Source: an archaeon (GTDB taxonomy: Archaea; Asgardarchaeota; Thorarchaeia; Thorarchaeales; Thorarchaeaceae). From it: DNA of 64,000 nt. The notes under the pieces are model-generated. The model searched no databases and had not been told where the DNA came from. It worked only from the letters and a program-made list of their open reading frames with translations. Positions within the stretch are counted from its first letter, which is position 1; every line of letters starts with the position of its first letter. This document shows positions 8,590 through 17,000 of the stretch, piece by piece. The stretch spans positions 1 through 64,000 of the forward strand of contig JAJRZD010000020.1 of the NCBI GenBank assembly GCA_024275415.1, given 5' to 3'. A program made the translations under genes and the position numbers.

Positions 8590-9045
8590 TCAGAAGGATT
8601 CACAAATACGGCGAATCCTACGAATCTGTACGAGTTTCACATAGGCAAAGTACTCGAAGAGCCTACTTACTACACGGGATTTGGCACGGGCGGCAATTGA
8701 CAGAAAGAAGGTATAGCCTTTGACCTCATGGTCGAGAGCCTTGTTGCAGACGAAGATACGGGGATCGGTTTCCTCACGAGAAAGGTCAAAAGGAGTTGAG
8801 TCAGGATCTTCGGACAAAAGGTCAGCATCGGAAATCTCAGAAAGTTCCTCACTTATACCAAATCGCATCATATTACGGATTTTTTCAATCAGTTCGGATT
8901 CAGTTTCAGCAAGGATCTCAAGGAGAGCACGTACTTGAGGCGTTTGGACACCCATGGCAGCCCTGTGATAGTACTGATAGTGATTGGAAACAGTGGTCAG
9001 GGCAATTTTTAACATTGCTTCCACAGGATTCTTTTGAGAACTCAT
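8590..9045 (-). CDS. Rubrerythrin-like four-helix protein lacking metal ligands (paralog B)
   Basis: 151 aa, all-helical by pattern. Two halves each read like one ferritin-type helix pair: YYHRAAMGVQTPQVRALLEILAETESELIEKI and KGYTFFLSIAARAKSRVVSRLFEYFAYVKLVQIRRI. The second matches the rubrerythrin wording Y-x2-Y/F-L-x2-A-x6-V-x2-L-F-E, but the E-E-x2-H that binds iron is replaced by AYVKLVQ, and other Glu ligands are missing. It closely resembles the next gene upstream (9115-9615), including the shared linker REETDPRIFVCN, so the two are tandem duplicates. I infer a non-enzymatic, possibly scaffold or binding, descendant of a ferritin-like protein. It is the last gene of an operon headed by a phosphoribosyltransferase-like gene. 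Confidence 0.6.
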   Translation of the reverse strand: MSSQKNPVEAMLKIALTTVSNHYQYYHRAAMGVQTPQVRALLEILAETESELIEKIRNMMRFGISEELSEISDADLLSEDPDSTPFDLSREETDPRIFVCNKALDHEVKGYTFFLSIAARAKSRVVSRLFEYFAYVKLVQIRRIRRICESF

Positions 9046-9114
9046 TGCGCGGTCACTATTACTTCACACACTTGTTGAAATGGTTTTTCATGACCACTCT
9101 TTGTCAGTGAGATG

Positions 9115-9615
9115 TCAGTATCGAGAGCACACCTCACGTAGCTGCTCGATCTGCTTCATCTTCAGATAGGAGATATACTCGAAAAGCCTGCTGACAACCT
9201 CGGACTTTGCCTTTGTTGCTAGGCTGAGATATAGCTTGTACGTCTTAATGCTCTTCTCAAGTGCCCTGTTGCAGACGAAGATACGAGGGTCAGTTTCTTC
9301 TCTGAGCGGATGAAAAGGGGTCGGGTCGGGGATAGCGTCTCTATCGGGAACTCGGGACAACTCCTCCAGTTCATCCAAGATGCCGGTGACCATCATATGC
9401 TGTATCCTTTGAATCAATACGGATTCGGATTTTACAAGGAGCATGAGTAGTGCCTTTACTTCAGGCATCTCGGACTTTTCAGCCGTGGACAAGAAGAACT
9501 TGTGCTGTGATTTTGCGGTGAGGAGCGCGAGCTTGAGATGGGGTGTCAATGACTCTACTTCATTCAATGTCAACAGGTAATGGTAAGCAAAGGGAATGAT
9601 AGGGATTTCTGTCAT
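9115..9615 (-). CDS. Rubrerythrin-like four-helix protein lacking metal ligands (paralog A)
   Basis: 166 aa, tandem paralog of the downstream 151-aa gene. Helix pairs read HKFFLSTAEKSEMPEVKALLMLLVKSE and KTYKLYLSLATKAKSEVVSRLFEYISYLKMKQIEQL, the latter a clear echo of rubrerythrin (Y-x-L-Y-L-x-L-A ... V-x2-L-F-E) but with SYLKMKQ where E-E-x2-H is expected. Both paralogs keep the inter-half linker REETDPRIFVCN with one conserved Cys. Its ATG overlaps the stop of the upstream phosphoribosyltransferase-like gene by four bases, so translation is coupled. Function is unknown; the loss of ligands in both copies argues against iron oxidation. The resemblance is by eye only and needs structure comparison. 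Confidence 0.6.
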   Translation of the reverse strand: MTEIPIIPFAYHYLLTLNEVESLTPHLKLALLTAKSQHKFFLSTAEKSEMPEVKALLMLLVKSESVLIQRIQHMMVTGILDELEELSRVPDRDAIPDPTPFHPLREETDPRIFVCNRALEKSIKTYKLYLSLATKAKSEVVSRLFEYISYLKMKQIEQLREVCSRY

Positions 9616-10337
9616 GCATTGGGTCTTTGAAAACTGGTTGGATTCTCAAGATACTCTCGGATTATTCGATGGTCACTGTCGGGCATACGATCTTTCAGTA
9701 GGGGGAGTCCTTCATCAATGAAACGGATTAACGCATGAAGGCGCATACCTGCGTCCTCTGCGGCTCTAGCAGCACCTTGTTGCCTGTCGATAAGGACGGC
9801 AATGTCATCACAAGTGACGTTCTTGATGGCTCTGCGGTCTAGTTCTGCCTGCACCTGTGCACGCGCAGTCAACTTGCTTGTCAAACCTGTGACTAAGTCG
9901 TCGACCAGACAGAGGGCATCGCCATCTTCCAAGACACCTTCTACAAGGGCATGCTGCCCGTATTCTTGCAGGACTCTCATCATGTCATCAGGAGACTTGA
10001 CACCTGCCAGCTTTCGAGTGTGCACTGCGGGGATCTTCGACTCGATAGAGATAACAGTGGCAATCGGCACCCCAGCAAAGGCGATTCCGACAAGCTTGTT
10101 GACATGGGGGGCTTCCTCACGAATCATGACGGCCATCGCTGTCCCCACCTTAGATAACGTTTCAGGGAACGATGCAAGGAGCCTGAGCTGGATGTAGAAT
10201 GGGCTCCAGAGGCCTGATACAAGAGTCCAACCATCAGGTCGATCACGGCCTTGAGTCAACAGCAATCGGTGTTCATAAATCTCGGTCATAATCTCTTGCT
10301 TGAGCCTATAGATATCCTGACTCATTTTCTGCCCCAT
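9612..10337 (-). CDS. Orotate phosphoribosyltransferase-like protein
   Basis: 241 aa with a type I phosphoribosyltransferase fold. The PRPP-binding signature reads CLVDDLVTGLTSK, against VVDDVVTTG in ordinary family members, and is preceded by KLVGIAFAGVPIATVIS, which fits the purine/pyrimidine PRTase beta-strand, and by VHTRKLAG in the position of the OPRT loop lysines. The usual K-x-HG segment of orotate phosphoribosyltransferase is not clear. I read it as an OPRT paralog that may act on orotate or on another base, or be regulatory. It heads an operon with the two rubrerythrin-like genes (four-base overlap). ATG 10337 is the longest start; ATG 10325 is also possible. Confidence 0.65.
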   Translation of the reverse strand: MGQKMSQDIYRLKQEIMTEIYEHRLLLTQGRDRPDGWTLVSGLWSPFYIQLRLLASFPETLSKVGTAMAVMIREEAPHVNKLVGIAFAGVPIATVISIESKIPAVHTRKLAGVKSPDDMMRVLQEYGQHALVEGVLEDGDALCLVDDLVTGLTSKLTARAQVQAELDRRAIKNVTCDDIAVLIDRQQGAARAAEDAGMRLHALIRFIDEGLPLLKDRMPDSDHRIIREYLENPTSFQRPNA

Positions 10338-10391
10338 TCACCGAATGGACTGAAAAGCTCTTAACTTTGCCGTAGTAGGGAGTGTGAGAGT

Positions 10392-11420
10392 ATGAGTGTG
10401 TATCATGAAGACCTTACTTGGTGGCTACTGAGGTATTCAGAACCAGTAATCAGGTATCGAACACTCGTGGACATTATGGATGAGCGTGATGTAGGTCGCA
10501 TCGGGCGGGCGTTGAATGACCTCTACAAAAGCCCTCTCATCTTGAAATGGTTAGAGCGATTGAAGTTCAATATGGCATTCAACAGGATCCATTCCAACAC
10601 CACTGATGCTTTCGAGAATGTAATCGGCAAACTATCCATGTTGGGGATGAGAGCTGGGCTCCAACCATTCGATAATAAGACACTTCCTTACAGGGCGTGG
10701 CTTACGGACAATCGACAAATGTCTACAGCAGAACCTCGTGGGGATTTCATGAAGACGATTATCGCCTCCCTCCTGTCCTATGCAGGTTACGGCTCGACAA
10801 TGCCCGTATCTGAGCATCTGAAGGCAAGACTTGAAATGCTCCATTCATTCGCGCGCCAGCCAGATTTTGATGCCATATTCAGAGATGAAGAACAATCCAA
10901 AGACACTCCAAACTCGTTTTTGCCATGTGTCCATGACATCAGAGGCTTTGCATTTTGCAATGCCATAATGAACAGTCGAGTCCTACGTAAAAGAGCGGAA
11001 TCTGTTGTGAAAGTGATTATATCTGATGTGTTCCAGTTTCGCCTATGTAAACGTAGCATAGCACGCCGTGGTTCAAGGTTTGATGTCATGGGATGGGCAG
11101 TGCATCTCCCTGGATACGGGTCTAGCCCTGAAGGCGTCGAGTTTGCCGAGCTTTTGCTCACATTGGAAATGATGGCACCATTCGAGCCCGCACGGACAAG
11201 CGAATGGTTCCATGATTCAATGAACTATCTTGCACAATTCAGGACTGAAAGCGGCACCTATAGATTCCCCCGAGCGTGGTTACCAGAAAGGAAGGTCGGC
11301 TACTGGATCCGCGGAGAACGTATGGGACTTGAGGAGAACAGGGGAAACGAGATGGCAATCGAGTGTGAGTCCACTTTCTGGGTCTTACGAATCAGGAAAC
11401 TTGCTGGACTTTATTCGTAG
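10392..11420 (+). CDS. Uncharacterised alpha/alpha-toroid (squalene cyclase-like) protein
   Basis: 342 aa. The opening DLTWWLLRYSEPVIRYRTLVDIMD matches the wording seen in many uncharacterised proteins tied to the prenyltransferase/squalene-cyclase toroid superfamily (W-x-LL-x2-P-x-V-x-Y-x2-L-x-D), and the closing AIECESTFWVLRIRKLAGL again resembles the end of a toroid helix pair. No DxDD catalytic motif of cyclases is visible, and no CaaX-transferase zinc ligands can be assigned. I therefore give only the fold. It diverges from the phosphoribosyltransferase-like gene with 54 bases between starts, and its end overlaps the convergent acyltransferase gene by 29 bases. Confidence 0.5.
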   Translation: MSVYHEDLTWWLLRYSEPVIRYRTLVDIMDERDVGRIGRALNDLYKSPLILKWLERLKFNMAFNRIHSNTTDAFENVIGKLSMLGMRAGLQPFDNKTLPYRAWLTDNRQMSTAEPRGDFMKTIIASLLSYAGYGSTMPVSEHLKARLEMLHSFARQPDFDAIFRDEEQSKDTPNSFLPCVHDIRGFAFCNAIMNSRVLRKRAESVVKVIISDVFQFRLCKRSIARRGSRFDVMGWAVHLPGYGSSPEGVEFAELLLTLEMMAPFEPARTSEWFHDSMNYLAQFRTESGTYRFPRAWLPERKVGYWIRGERMGLEENRGNEMAIECESTFWVLRIRKLAGLYS

Positions 11421-12498
11421 TGCGATTGAACCTACTCTTGGTCCCCGTGAAGATGAAGGAAAGTAATCGATTTCGCCGAATCACATAGAGAACGACAGGA
11501 ATCGAAATCACGACACCCAAAGAGAACCGCAATGGCCACAGTAGATCATATCCAGCAACGATATCAGGTATTGTCCAGCCGGCGAGAAGCATGATTGGTG
11601 GTACCAAAAGGAAGGTCAGTGGATGGAACTCGTAGATTTCCTGTGACGCGTTGCCCAGCATGACAAACCAGCGCTGGACAGAAGCAGGAAAATCTGCAAG
11701 ATAACTCGAAACGATAAAAACTATCAGCGTCCCCAGCGTCCCAGTCCCAAGGTAGATGTATACACTCAATCCAAGGTTGTCCACTGCGATATCCGTGAAT
11801 CCATTCAGCTCGGAGACGAGAACGAGAGATACTGTTGCCAACAGAATGACGGTGAGGTCTCTGGTTCGTGAGCCAGTCTTCCATGACGCTCTTCCTCCCT
11901 CTTTTTGTAATTCATTCCCTATAATGGTGTAAGCGCAGGCGACTAGGATGGCGCTGATGTGCCATGGAACCAGCATTGGGTAGAACAGCTGATTGATGAT
12001 TGCAGCTAGCAGAGCAAATGCTGGAATGAGAAGGATGCGAACGGCTCTCGGTACATCTGCGACGAGTCTGTCGAGAATAGCGAACAGCAGAAAACCGAAG
12101 TAAAGGACTGGAAGGAACCAAAGATGCGTGGATTGCATCGGAGGCCCACTACCATATAAGAACCAGAACACAACCTCGTTAGGTGTCAGATAGGTATCCA
12201 CAGCATTCGGTATCAGGTAGAAGAGGATTATCATGGATATCTGCAATATGAAATAAGGGATTAGAAACTGACGCCCTCGTGTTTTTGCGAATTTCCTCAA
12301 GTTGTGCCGGTGACGGCTAGCGTTGTATGTTAGTCCGGCCATAATGAAAAAAAGAGGGATAGTGAAGCTGCTAAGAGTCGTGGTTATGATATTGACATTA
12401 GGTATAATCGCATGAACCATGATGACTGAAAGTATACCGATGCCCTTTGCAATATCGATCCATTCGATACGCGTCTGGTCTGCAGCAAGCTCGGGCAT
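11392..12498 (-). CDS. Acyltransferase 3 family membrane protein
   Basis: 368 aa with about ten hydrophobic helices. The N-terminus reads IEWIDIAKGIGILSVIMVHA, the signature of acyltransferase family 3 (fucose O-acetylase/OafA-like), in which the His at the end of helix 1 is the proposed catalytic residue. A second family element, FIMAGLTYNASRHR and the following basic loop, is also present. Such enzymes move acyl groups, usually acetyl, from the cytoplasm onto sugars or other exported molecules. The C-terminus is short and basic (RRNRLLSFIFTGTKSRFNR). It converges with the toroid-like gene. Substrate is unknown; surface glycans are plausible given the glycosylation genes elsewhere in the window. 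Confidence 0.8.
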   Translation of the reverse strand: MPELAADQTRIEWIDIAKGIGILSVIMVHAIIPNVNIITTTLSSFTIPLFFIMAGLTYNASRHRHNLRKFAKTRGRQFLIPYFILQISMIILFYLIPNAVDTYLTPNEVVFWFLYGSGPPMQSTHLWFLPVLYFGFLLFAILDRLVADVPRAVRILLIPAFALLAAIINQLFYPMLVPWHISAILVACAYTIIGNELQKEGGRASWKTGSRTRDLTVILLATVSLVLVSELNGFTDIAVDNLGLSVYIYLGTGTLGTLIVFIVSSYLADFPASVQRWFVMLGNASQEIYEFHPLTFLLVPPIMLLAGWTIPDIVAGYDLLWPLRFSLGVVISIPVVLYVIRRNRLLSFIFTGTKSRFNRTTNKVQQVS

Positions 12499-12648
12499 CA
12501 GATATCAACACAATATGCTTAGCAGTCACAGACCCATAAATCAACTCTGTTTCAATCAACTCATTTTATCGATGGCTGAAGGAAGTTCTTGGGTTCCATT
12601 GACCTTCGGCAAACTTTTTAACGCTCTCCCATTCGGTCAGTCCCACAT

Positions 12649-12720
12649 GCGTCCGTTGTCTAGGGGCTATGATGGATCCCTGCCACGGATCCGGCCCGGG
12701 TTCGAGTCCCGGCGGACGCA
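12649..12720 (+). tRNA. tRNA-Gly (GCC), intron-less
   Basis: GCGTCCG pairs with CGGACGC. The anticodon stem GATCC/GGATC holds loop CTGCCAC, anticodon GCC. T arm CCGGG-TTCGAGT-CCCGG is perfect, and CCA is encoded at 12721-12723. A TATA-like AAACTTTTTAAC lies near 12611-12622. Confidence 0.95.
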
Positions 12721-12840
12721 CCATCCTATGTTTTCTTGGTGCTGATAATCATTCAACAACTATTGCACACCAATGTGACCATCGACCATTTGCGAACTTC
12801 GACTATGCATACGATGTTTCGCATTCACAGACTTGATATA

Positions 12841-13274
12841 ATGGCTTCAATTTCCAGAGGTTGGGAAAAACATGTCCTGTTCCTCTGCACAGGCAACTCA
12901 GCAAGAAGCCAGATAGCGGAATCAATTCTCAGGTTACCGGGAGGGACTGAGTTCGAGGTGTATAGTGCGGGAACTAGTATCTCAGCAGAAGTCAATCCAT
13001 TTACTGTGGAGGTTCTGATAGAGCGGGGGACTCCACAGAGGGACTTTATCCCAAAAAGGCAGACCAGTTTGCCAATATGTCATTCGACCTAGTAACAACT
13101 GTCTGTGACAGTGCAAAACAAACATGCCCGCACTTTCAAGGTGCAAAAGTGAGATTACATTGGTCACTTGATGAGTCTGCTGGATTCTAGGGCACACATG
13201 GGGAGGTTCTTGATTTCTTTCGAATGACAAGGAATGAGATAGAACGCCGAATAAAGCGGGAAATCCTTGTGTAG
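12841..13274 (+). pseudogene. arsC: Broken arsenate reductase / LMW phosphatase-like gene
   Basis: The track gives a 118-aa ORF from 12736, but the family starts at ATG 12841 (MASISRGWEKHVLFLCTGNSARSQ). The C-x5-R loop of the low-molecular-weight phosphatase fold is intact, and the downstream VCDSAKQTC segment with two Cys matches thioredoxin-linked arsenate reductase, not a tyrosine phosphatase. The frame breaks in a run of five A near 13055, where PKRQTS* replaces what should be PKKADQFANMSFDLVTTVC in the next frame, and a TAG interrupts that frame shortly after DESAGF. The rest (GTHGEVLDFFRMTRNEIERRI) is well preserved. It is either a recent pseudogene or two sequence errors. Its end abuts the convergent topoisomerase gene. 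Confidence 0.75.
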
Positions 13275-13275
13275 A

Positions 13276-15282
13276 TCAACGCTCCACCCAAGCGAACTTC
13301 CTCTGAAGTGTCTTCGAGTACACCTTTCGCCAGTCGTATTCTACCTTCTGACACCAATCATAGACTATCTTTGGATGAATGTACGACTTCATCGATGTGC
13401 CGAGGTTCCAAGTCCTGCTGGCCTTGGCAAGGGCATAGTCAGTTTCAATCTTCATTTTTACCAATTCTGCTTTTTTGACTCGTTCTTTTGCAGCATCAAC
13501 TGCCTTCTTTGCACGGGCTACACGAGCCGCTGATTTCTCCTTGAAAGATTTCAAGGTGTCCTGTTTTTTCTCAAGCGATACCTTTGCCTTCTCGTAGCGG
13601 TTTCTAGCACTCTTCAATTGTGACTCAGCCTTGTCAAGTCGTTCACGCGCACGCTTGATGCTTTCTTGGGCTTCGTCAAGTCGTTCTTTTTTGGTCGTCT
13701 TTCCCTTTCGTTTACTTGAGCGAATCTTGCTTTTGCGTGCCCTCGCGTTGTCCCATGCTATCTTTGCCTTGTCCCGTGTCTCACGCCGTTGCAGTACAGA
13801 TTGCCAGTACTTCTCTACAAGCATCTTTTGCTTGGTCACAGATTCTTGTCTGCTTTTGAGGTTCTTTGCTTCCTTCCTCTTCAGCACCTTGAGTTTGGAC
13901 TGCTTCTCTGTCACGACCTTTTTCGCTTTCTCGATGTTCTGTGATGCTTTTTTGATGCGGGTCTTGTAACGTTCCTCGCTCTTTGGCCAGCCCTTCGGAG
14001 CTTGTTTGGTATGGTTCATCACACGAGCGACTTCGAGGTTGGCCTTCCTCACAGCTTTCTTCTTGATGAAGTCGGGGTCAGTCTTTCGGGCTTTGCTCTT
14101 CTTCAGCTCCTCTCTCATCATAATTGAGGCATGATGTGTCCTAAACATCTTGGCGGTCAGACCAGTCATGATTTCCCCAAGGAACCGATTAACGTGAGTG
14201 CTATTGATGCTAGAAAAGATTTGAGCTACTTTTTTGGGGTCTGCACCAGTCACATCCCCTTTTCGAGATTCGAATGATTCCAATCGATCTTTCGCCTTCT
14301 CGTATAGTTCCTCGAACACCCTATATACGTCTGGCTCGAGTATGAGTTCCTTGTGCCAAGGAACACTATCCTTCCCTAAGAAATCAAATATGATTGAATT
14401 GCCCTTCAAAGTCAGATGTTCGACACGAAGGGTCGTGGCTCCAACAGTATCAGCCTCATCAGGATCTTTTTCATCTCCGACGCGAAGACTCAGCCGGTCT
14501 ATAAGATAACATGCTGCTGCCACCTCTCTTCTCTTTGCATTGTCAGACTGTAACCCCGCTATTATGTGGTCGCGTATCTCCTGCATTCTCTTCTCGACTT
14601 TGAGAGCCTTGTTGAACTTGGCAGCCTCCCGCTCTTGTTTAATCGGGGTGCTATCATGGAGCCAAAGATACTTGGTCTTCTTGGTCAGCTCATCAGTCCA
14701 CTTTGCGATCCACATGCAGTCTGGGGCCCAGATAATCTCACCCCAGTCCCCTTCAGGAACTTCAGAATCCGGAGAGAGATTGAGGGTTATGTCTTGATGC
14801 TGTGCACCACGTTTCCAGCGCCCGCGGAGAGGGTGTTCGCCACGCCCCATAAAAATCCCAGATGGTTCGGTCTGATATTGACCTAGCTCCATCCGGACAT
14901 CATCAACAAGAGCGTAACCATATGTTTCCTTCAATTGCTCGCGTATTGCCTTACGTGCCTCTCGATCAGCCTTTTTCTCCTCTTTGGTCATCGCCTCTTT
15001 CCGTGCGCGCTCGGAGTTGACATACTCTTCCACTTCAGAGAAATCTACATCTGTCATTTTCAAAGGGGGATTGATACCTAATGCACTACTGAAATCGGCC
15101 ATAAAATTCGCTGCAAATACGGGATCTTCAACATACGGTGTACCCAGCTTTCTTACCCATGCGACAGCCATCTCGCTCTGAAGACGATCAAGCCGAATCC
15201 GTTTACCACGCACCAAGATACTGAATGGGGGAAACTCAGGGGGTTCCAATACAAGTACGCCATTGTGACTGAGTGTTTTCAT
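13276..15282 (-). CDS. top1: DNA topoisomerase IB (eukaryotic type)
   Basis: 668 aa. It relaxes supercoils through a 3'-phosphotyrosyl nick. The core has the eukaryotic-type N-terminal DNA-clamp part (IPPF-like opening, WKRGAQHQDITLNLSPDS), the catalytic-core segments RVGDEKDPDEADTVGATTLR and FLGKDSVPWHKEL, and FRTHHAS in place of FRTYNAS. A long Lys/Glu/Arg-rich coiled-coil linker (about residues 440-620) precedes the C-terminal domain, where LGTSMKSYIHPKI carries the nucleophilic Tyr in the place of LGTSKINYLDPR. This arrangement is like eukaryotic, thaumarchaeal and Asgard Top1, and unlike the short viral/bacterial type IB. The window also encodes topoisomerase VI. Confidence 0.9.
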   Translation of the reverse strand: MKTLSHNGVLVLEPPEFPPFSILVRGKRIRLDRLQSEMAVAWVRKLGTPYVEDPVFAANFMADFSSALGINPPLKMTDVDFSEVEEYVNSERARKEAMTKEEKKADREARKAIREQLKETYGYALVDDVRMELGQYQTEPSGIFMGRGEHPLRGRWKRGAQHQDITLNLSPDSEVPEGDWGEIIWAPDCMWIAKWTDELTKKTKYLWLHDSTPIKQEREAAKFNKALKVEKRMQEIRDHIIAGLQSDNAKRREVAAACYLIDRLSLRVGDEKDPDEADTVGATTLRVEHLTLKGNSIIFDFLGKDSVPWHKELILEPDVYRVFEELYEKAKDRLESFESRKGDVTGADPKKVAQIFSSINSTHVNRFLGEIMTGLTAKMFRTHHASIMMREELKKSKARKTDPDFIKKKAVRKANLEVARVMNHTKQAPKGWPKSEERYKTRIKKASQNIEKAKKVVTEKQSKLKVLKRKEAKNLKSRQESVTKQKMLVEKYWQSVLQRRETRDKAKIAWDNARARKSKIRSSKRKGKTTKKERLDEAQESIKRARERLDKAESQLKSARNRYEKAKVSLEKKQDTLKSFKEKSAARVARAKKAVDAAKERVKKAELVKMKIETDYALAKASRTWNLGTSMKSYIHPKIVYDWCQKVEYDWRKVYSKTLQRKFAWVER

Positions 15283-15674
15283 GTTCTTGCCTCACTGTTT
15301 GGTGCTTGCTGGGCATGGTATCATGGAGAATCCTGTCTAAGCCATTGACCAGTCGGAATATACTGAACAAAAGCATTATGATATTGGAATTGTTTTTTCA
15401 GGATTGGCTTGGATGAAAATGTGTCTATGAACGACATCAAGCCATAGTTACCGCTGCCTTCTCTGTTGTTGAAAGAGATGGATTATCAGTAGAACAGGAA
15501 ACAGAAATCAAATCCATTGAGGGAGCGCTTCCCGATGAGATTGGATAAGAACCCTGCCAAACCGTAGGTGCTCGCAATCTGTGGTGATGACATCGGTCAG
15601 AGGAGTGATGGGACACAGAAGTCGTAAGTGTTGGTGATGGACTATTCACTAACGTTATAGTTCTAGTGAAATGG
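15283..15674. other. Gene-free stretch with a possible coding remnant
   Basis: Just under 400 bases between topoisomerase IB and tRNA-Gly. On the plus strand, about 15445-15543 reads IVTAAFSVVERDGLSVEQE and further protein-like residues before a TAA, with no start of its own and no continuation that I can follow. It may be the decayed end of a small gene. No RNA structure is evident. Confidence 0.3.
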
Positions 15675-15749
15675 TGCGGCCAGCGGGATTTGAACCCGCC
15701 TCGGAAGCTTGGAAGGCTTCAATCCTAAACCAGGCTAGACTATGGCCGC
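15675..15749 (-). tRNA. tRNA-Gly (TCC), intron-less
   Basis: Read on the minus strand, GCGGCCA pairs with TGGCCGC; anticodon stem GAAGC/GCTTC holds CTTCCAA, anticodon TCC; T arm GCGGG-TTCAAAT-CCCGC is perfect. CCA is encoded (15672-15674). A TATA-like CGCTTAAATCTC lies about 30 bases upstream (15777-15788). Confidence 0.95.
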
Positions 15750-15948
15750 AGGAACTAGAAAACGAATGTTTGCGGTTGAGATTTAAGCGTATTGCTAGAG
15801 TGAACCGATGGAGTAGGTCAGTGGAAGCTGTGATTCTTTGAGATGAATGGTAAGAGGGGGTGGCGATAAAGGGGGTTATGTAATCAAGTGATTTGATGAG
15901 AGCATCAATTGAACAACCCATCAGACTAAATAGGTATCATGTACCGCC

Positions 15949-16548
15949 ATGTTCTATTCAAGAAACAGAGGTCAGCACATCGTGTATGAAGATGAGTATG
16001 TGACAGCCGCCAGAAAGAGTCACGGGGTGTATAAAATAGTCCTTGCAGGGGCAGGGGGTGTTGGTAAGACCTGTATCGCATCCCGTCTTATTACCAAGTC
16101 CTTCATTGATACTGAGATGACCAGAGGGTTGGACATCGAGTCGTGGGAGTTGGTCGATGAGGAGAATGATATTTCATTCAAGTTGGTTTCGGTTGATCTG
16201 GGAGGTCAGTCCCAATTCCGCTTCTTTCAGGATGCGCTGGTGAGAGGTGCGAGCATCGCTCTCGTGGTGTTCGATGTGTCCAGATATGAATCGTTGTTGG
16301 ATCTTGATGAATGGAAGGAGATCATGATGGACATCCCACCAGACCATATGCTTCTTATCGGGAACAAGAAGGACATGGGGATATGCATGAGCCTGGAGGA
16401 GATTGAACGACTCAAGGAGGAATGGGGAACAGACTGCGTTATCATAAGCACAAAGACTGGGGAGGGTTTCGAACTCGTAGAGGAATTTATCTTGGGCCTT
16501 TTGAAAAGGTCATCAGGAAATCCAGATAAGGAGGAGATAATGATTTGA
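15949..16548 (+). CDS. Ras-superfamily small GTPase
   Basis: 199 aa with all five G boxes: G1 GAGGVGKT (34-41), G2 Thr in EMTRGLDIE (about 58), G3 DLGGQ (83-87), G4 NKKD (139-142) and G5 STKTG (167-171). The G3 box DLGGQ instead of DTAGQ recalls Arf/Gtr-like and many Asgard GTPases. About 25 residues precede the G domain. The C-terminus (PDKEEIMI) has no CaaX cysteine, so it is not lipidated there. It is the first gene of a three-gene operon: its stop overlaps a TTG start by four bases behind a strong AAGGAGGAG site. The partners are a zinc/winged-helix protein and a V4R-like protein, which suggests a switch tied to sensing. I see no adjacent longin or roadblock GAP/GEF gene. Confidence 0.92.
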   Translation: MFYSRNRGQHIVYEDEYVTAARKSHGVYKIVLAGAGGVGKTCIASRLITKSFIDTEMTRGLDIESWELVDEENDISFKLVSVDLGGQSQFRFFQDALVRGASIALVVFDVSRYESLLDLDEWKEIMMDIPPDHMLLIGNKKDMGICMSLEEIERLKEEWGTDCVIISTKTGEGFELVEEFILGLLKRSSGNPDKEEIMI

Positions 16549-17000
16549 CACAGATCTCAATCGCCTTTGGGTGCCCAATCTGTAAGAAGGATGTCAATGT
16601 GCAACTAGATTCTGAGAAGGTGGAGAGTTCGGTAAGAAACCCGGTGCCTGTTGTCGTCACCCATGGTACGCCGGAGCATGCGGTGACCATCTTTGTCGAC
16701 AAGGAACACCGTGTCCGTGCTATCAGTGCCTCAGACATCGTCCAAAGGATAGCTGATGTCGAAAGTAAGCACACCCCTTTCACGAGGAAGTTTGTACCAA
16801 TCCCAGTGGATGATGAGGTATCCTTGTCGGGATTGGACCATGTCCAGATTACGTTGGTCGCACTTGTCGATGGGAAACGAAGCGGTGACGAGTTGGCAAA
16901 GATCTTGGAAATCCCCAAGATGCGAGTAAAGATACTCTGCGAGCAATTGGTACGGATGGGAAAACTAGATTCAGTTCGAGTGGTGATTAGTGAAAAATGA
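16545..17000 (+). CDS. CxxC plus winged-helix-like protein in GTPase operon
   Basis: 151 aa, start TTG 16545 overlapping the GTPase stop (TTGA), with AAGGAGGAG as ribosome site. The N-terminal part has one CPIC pair (10-13) and a beta-rich stretch (VPVVVTHGTPEHAVTIFVDKEHRVRAI) of the kind that handles a small ligand or a zinc-ribbon half-site. The C-terminal ~60 residues (ITLVALVDGKRSGDELAKILEIPKMRVKILCEQLVRMGKL) fit a winged helix-turn-helix. I do not know a family name. Between a GTPase and a V4R-like protein, it may be an adaptor or regulator rather than a DNA-binding repressor, since the wing lacks obvious basic residues. Its stop overlaps the next ATG by four bases. Confidence 0.6.
   Translation: MTQISIAFGCPICKKDVNVQLDSEKVESSVRNPVPVVVTHGTPEHAVTIFVDKEHRVRAISASDIVQRIADVESKHTPFTRKFVPIPVDDEVSLSGLDHVQITLVALVDGKRSGDELAKILEIPKMRVKILCEQLVRMGKLDSVRVVISEK

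Noticed and set aside
13180-13200. TAG in the arsenate reductase remnant as pyrrolysine
   Set aside because: A frameshift precedes it and nothing in the window indicates pyrrolysine genes; simple gene breakage is more likely.
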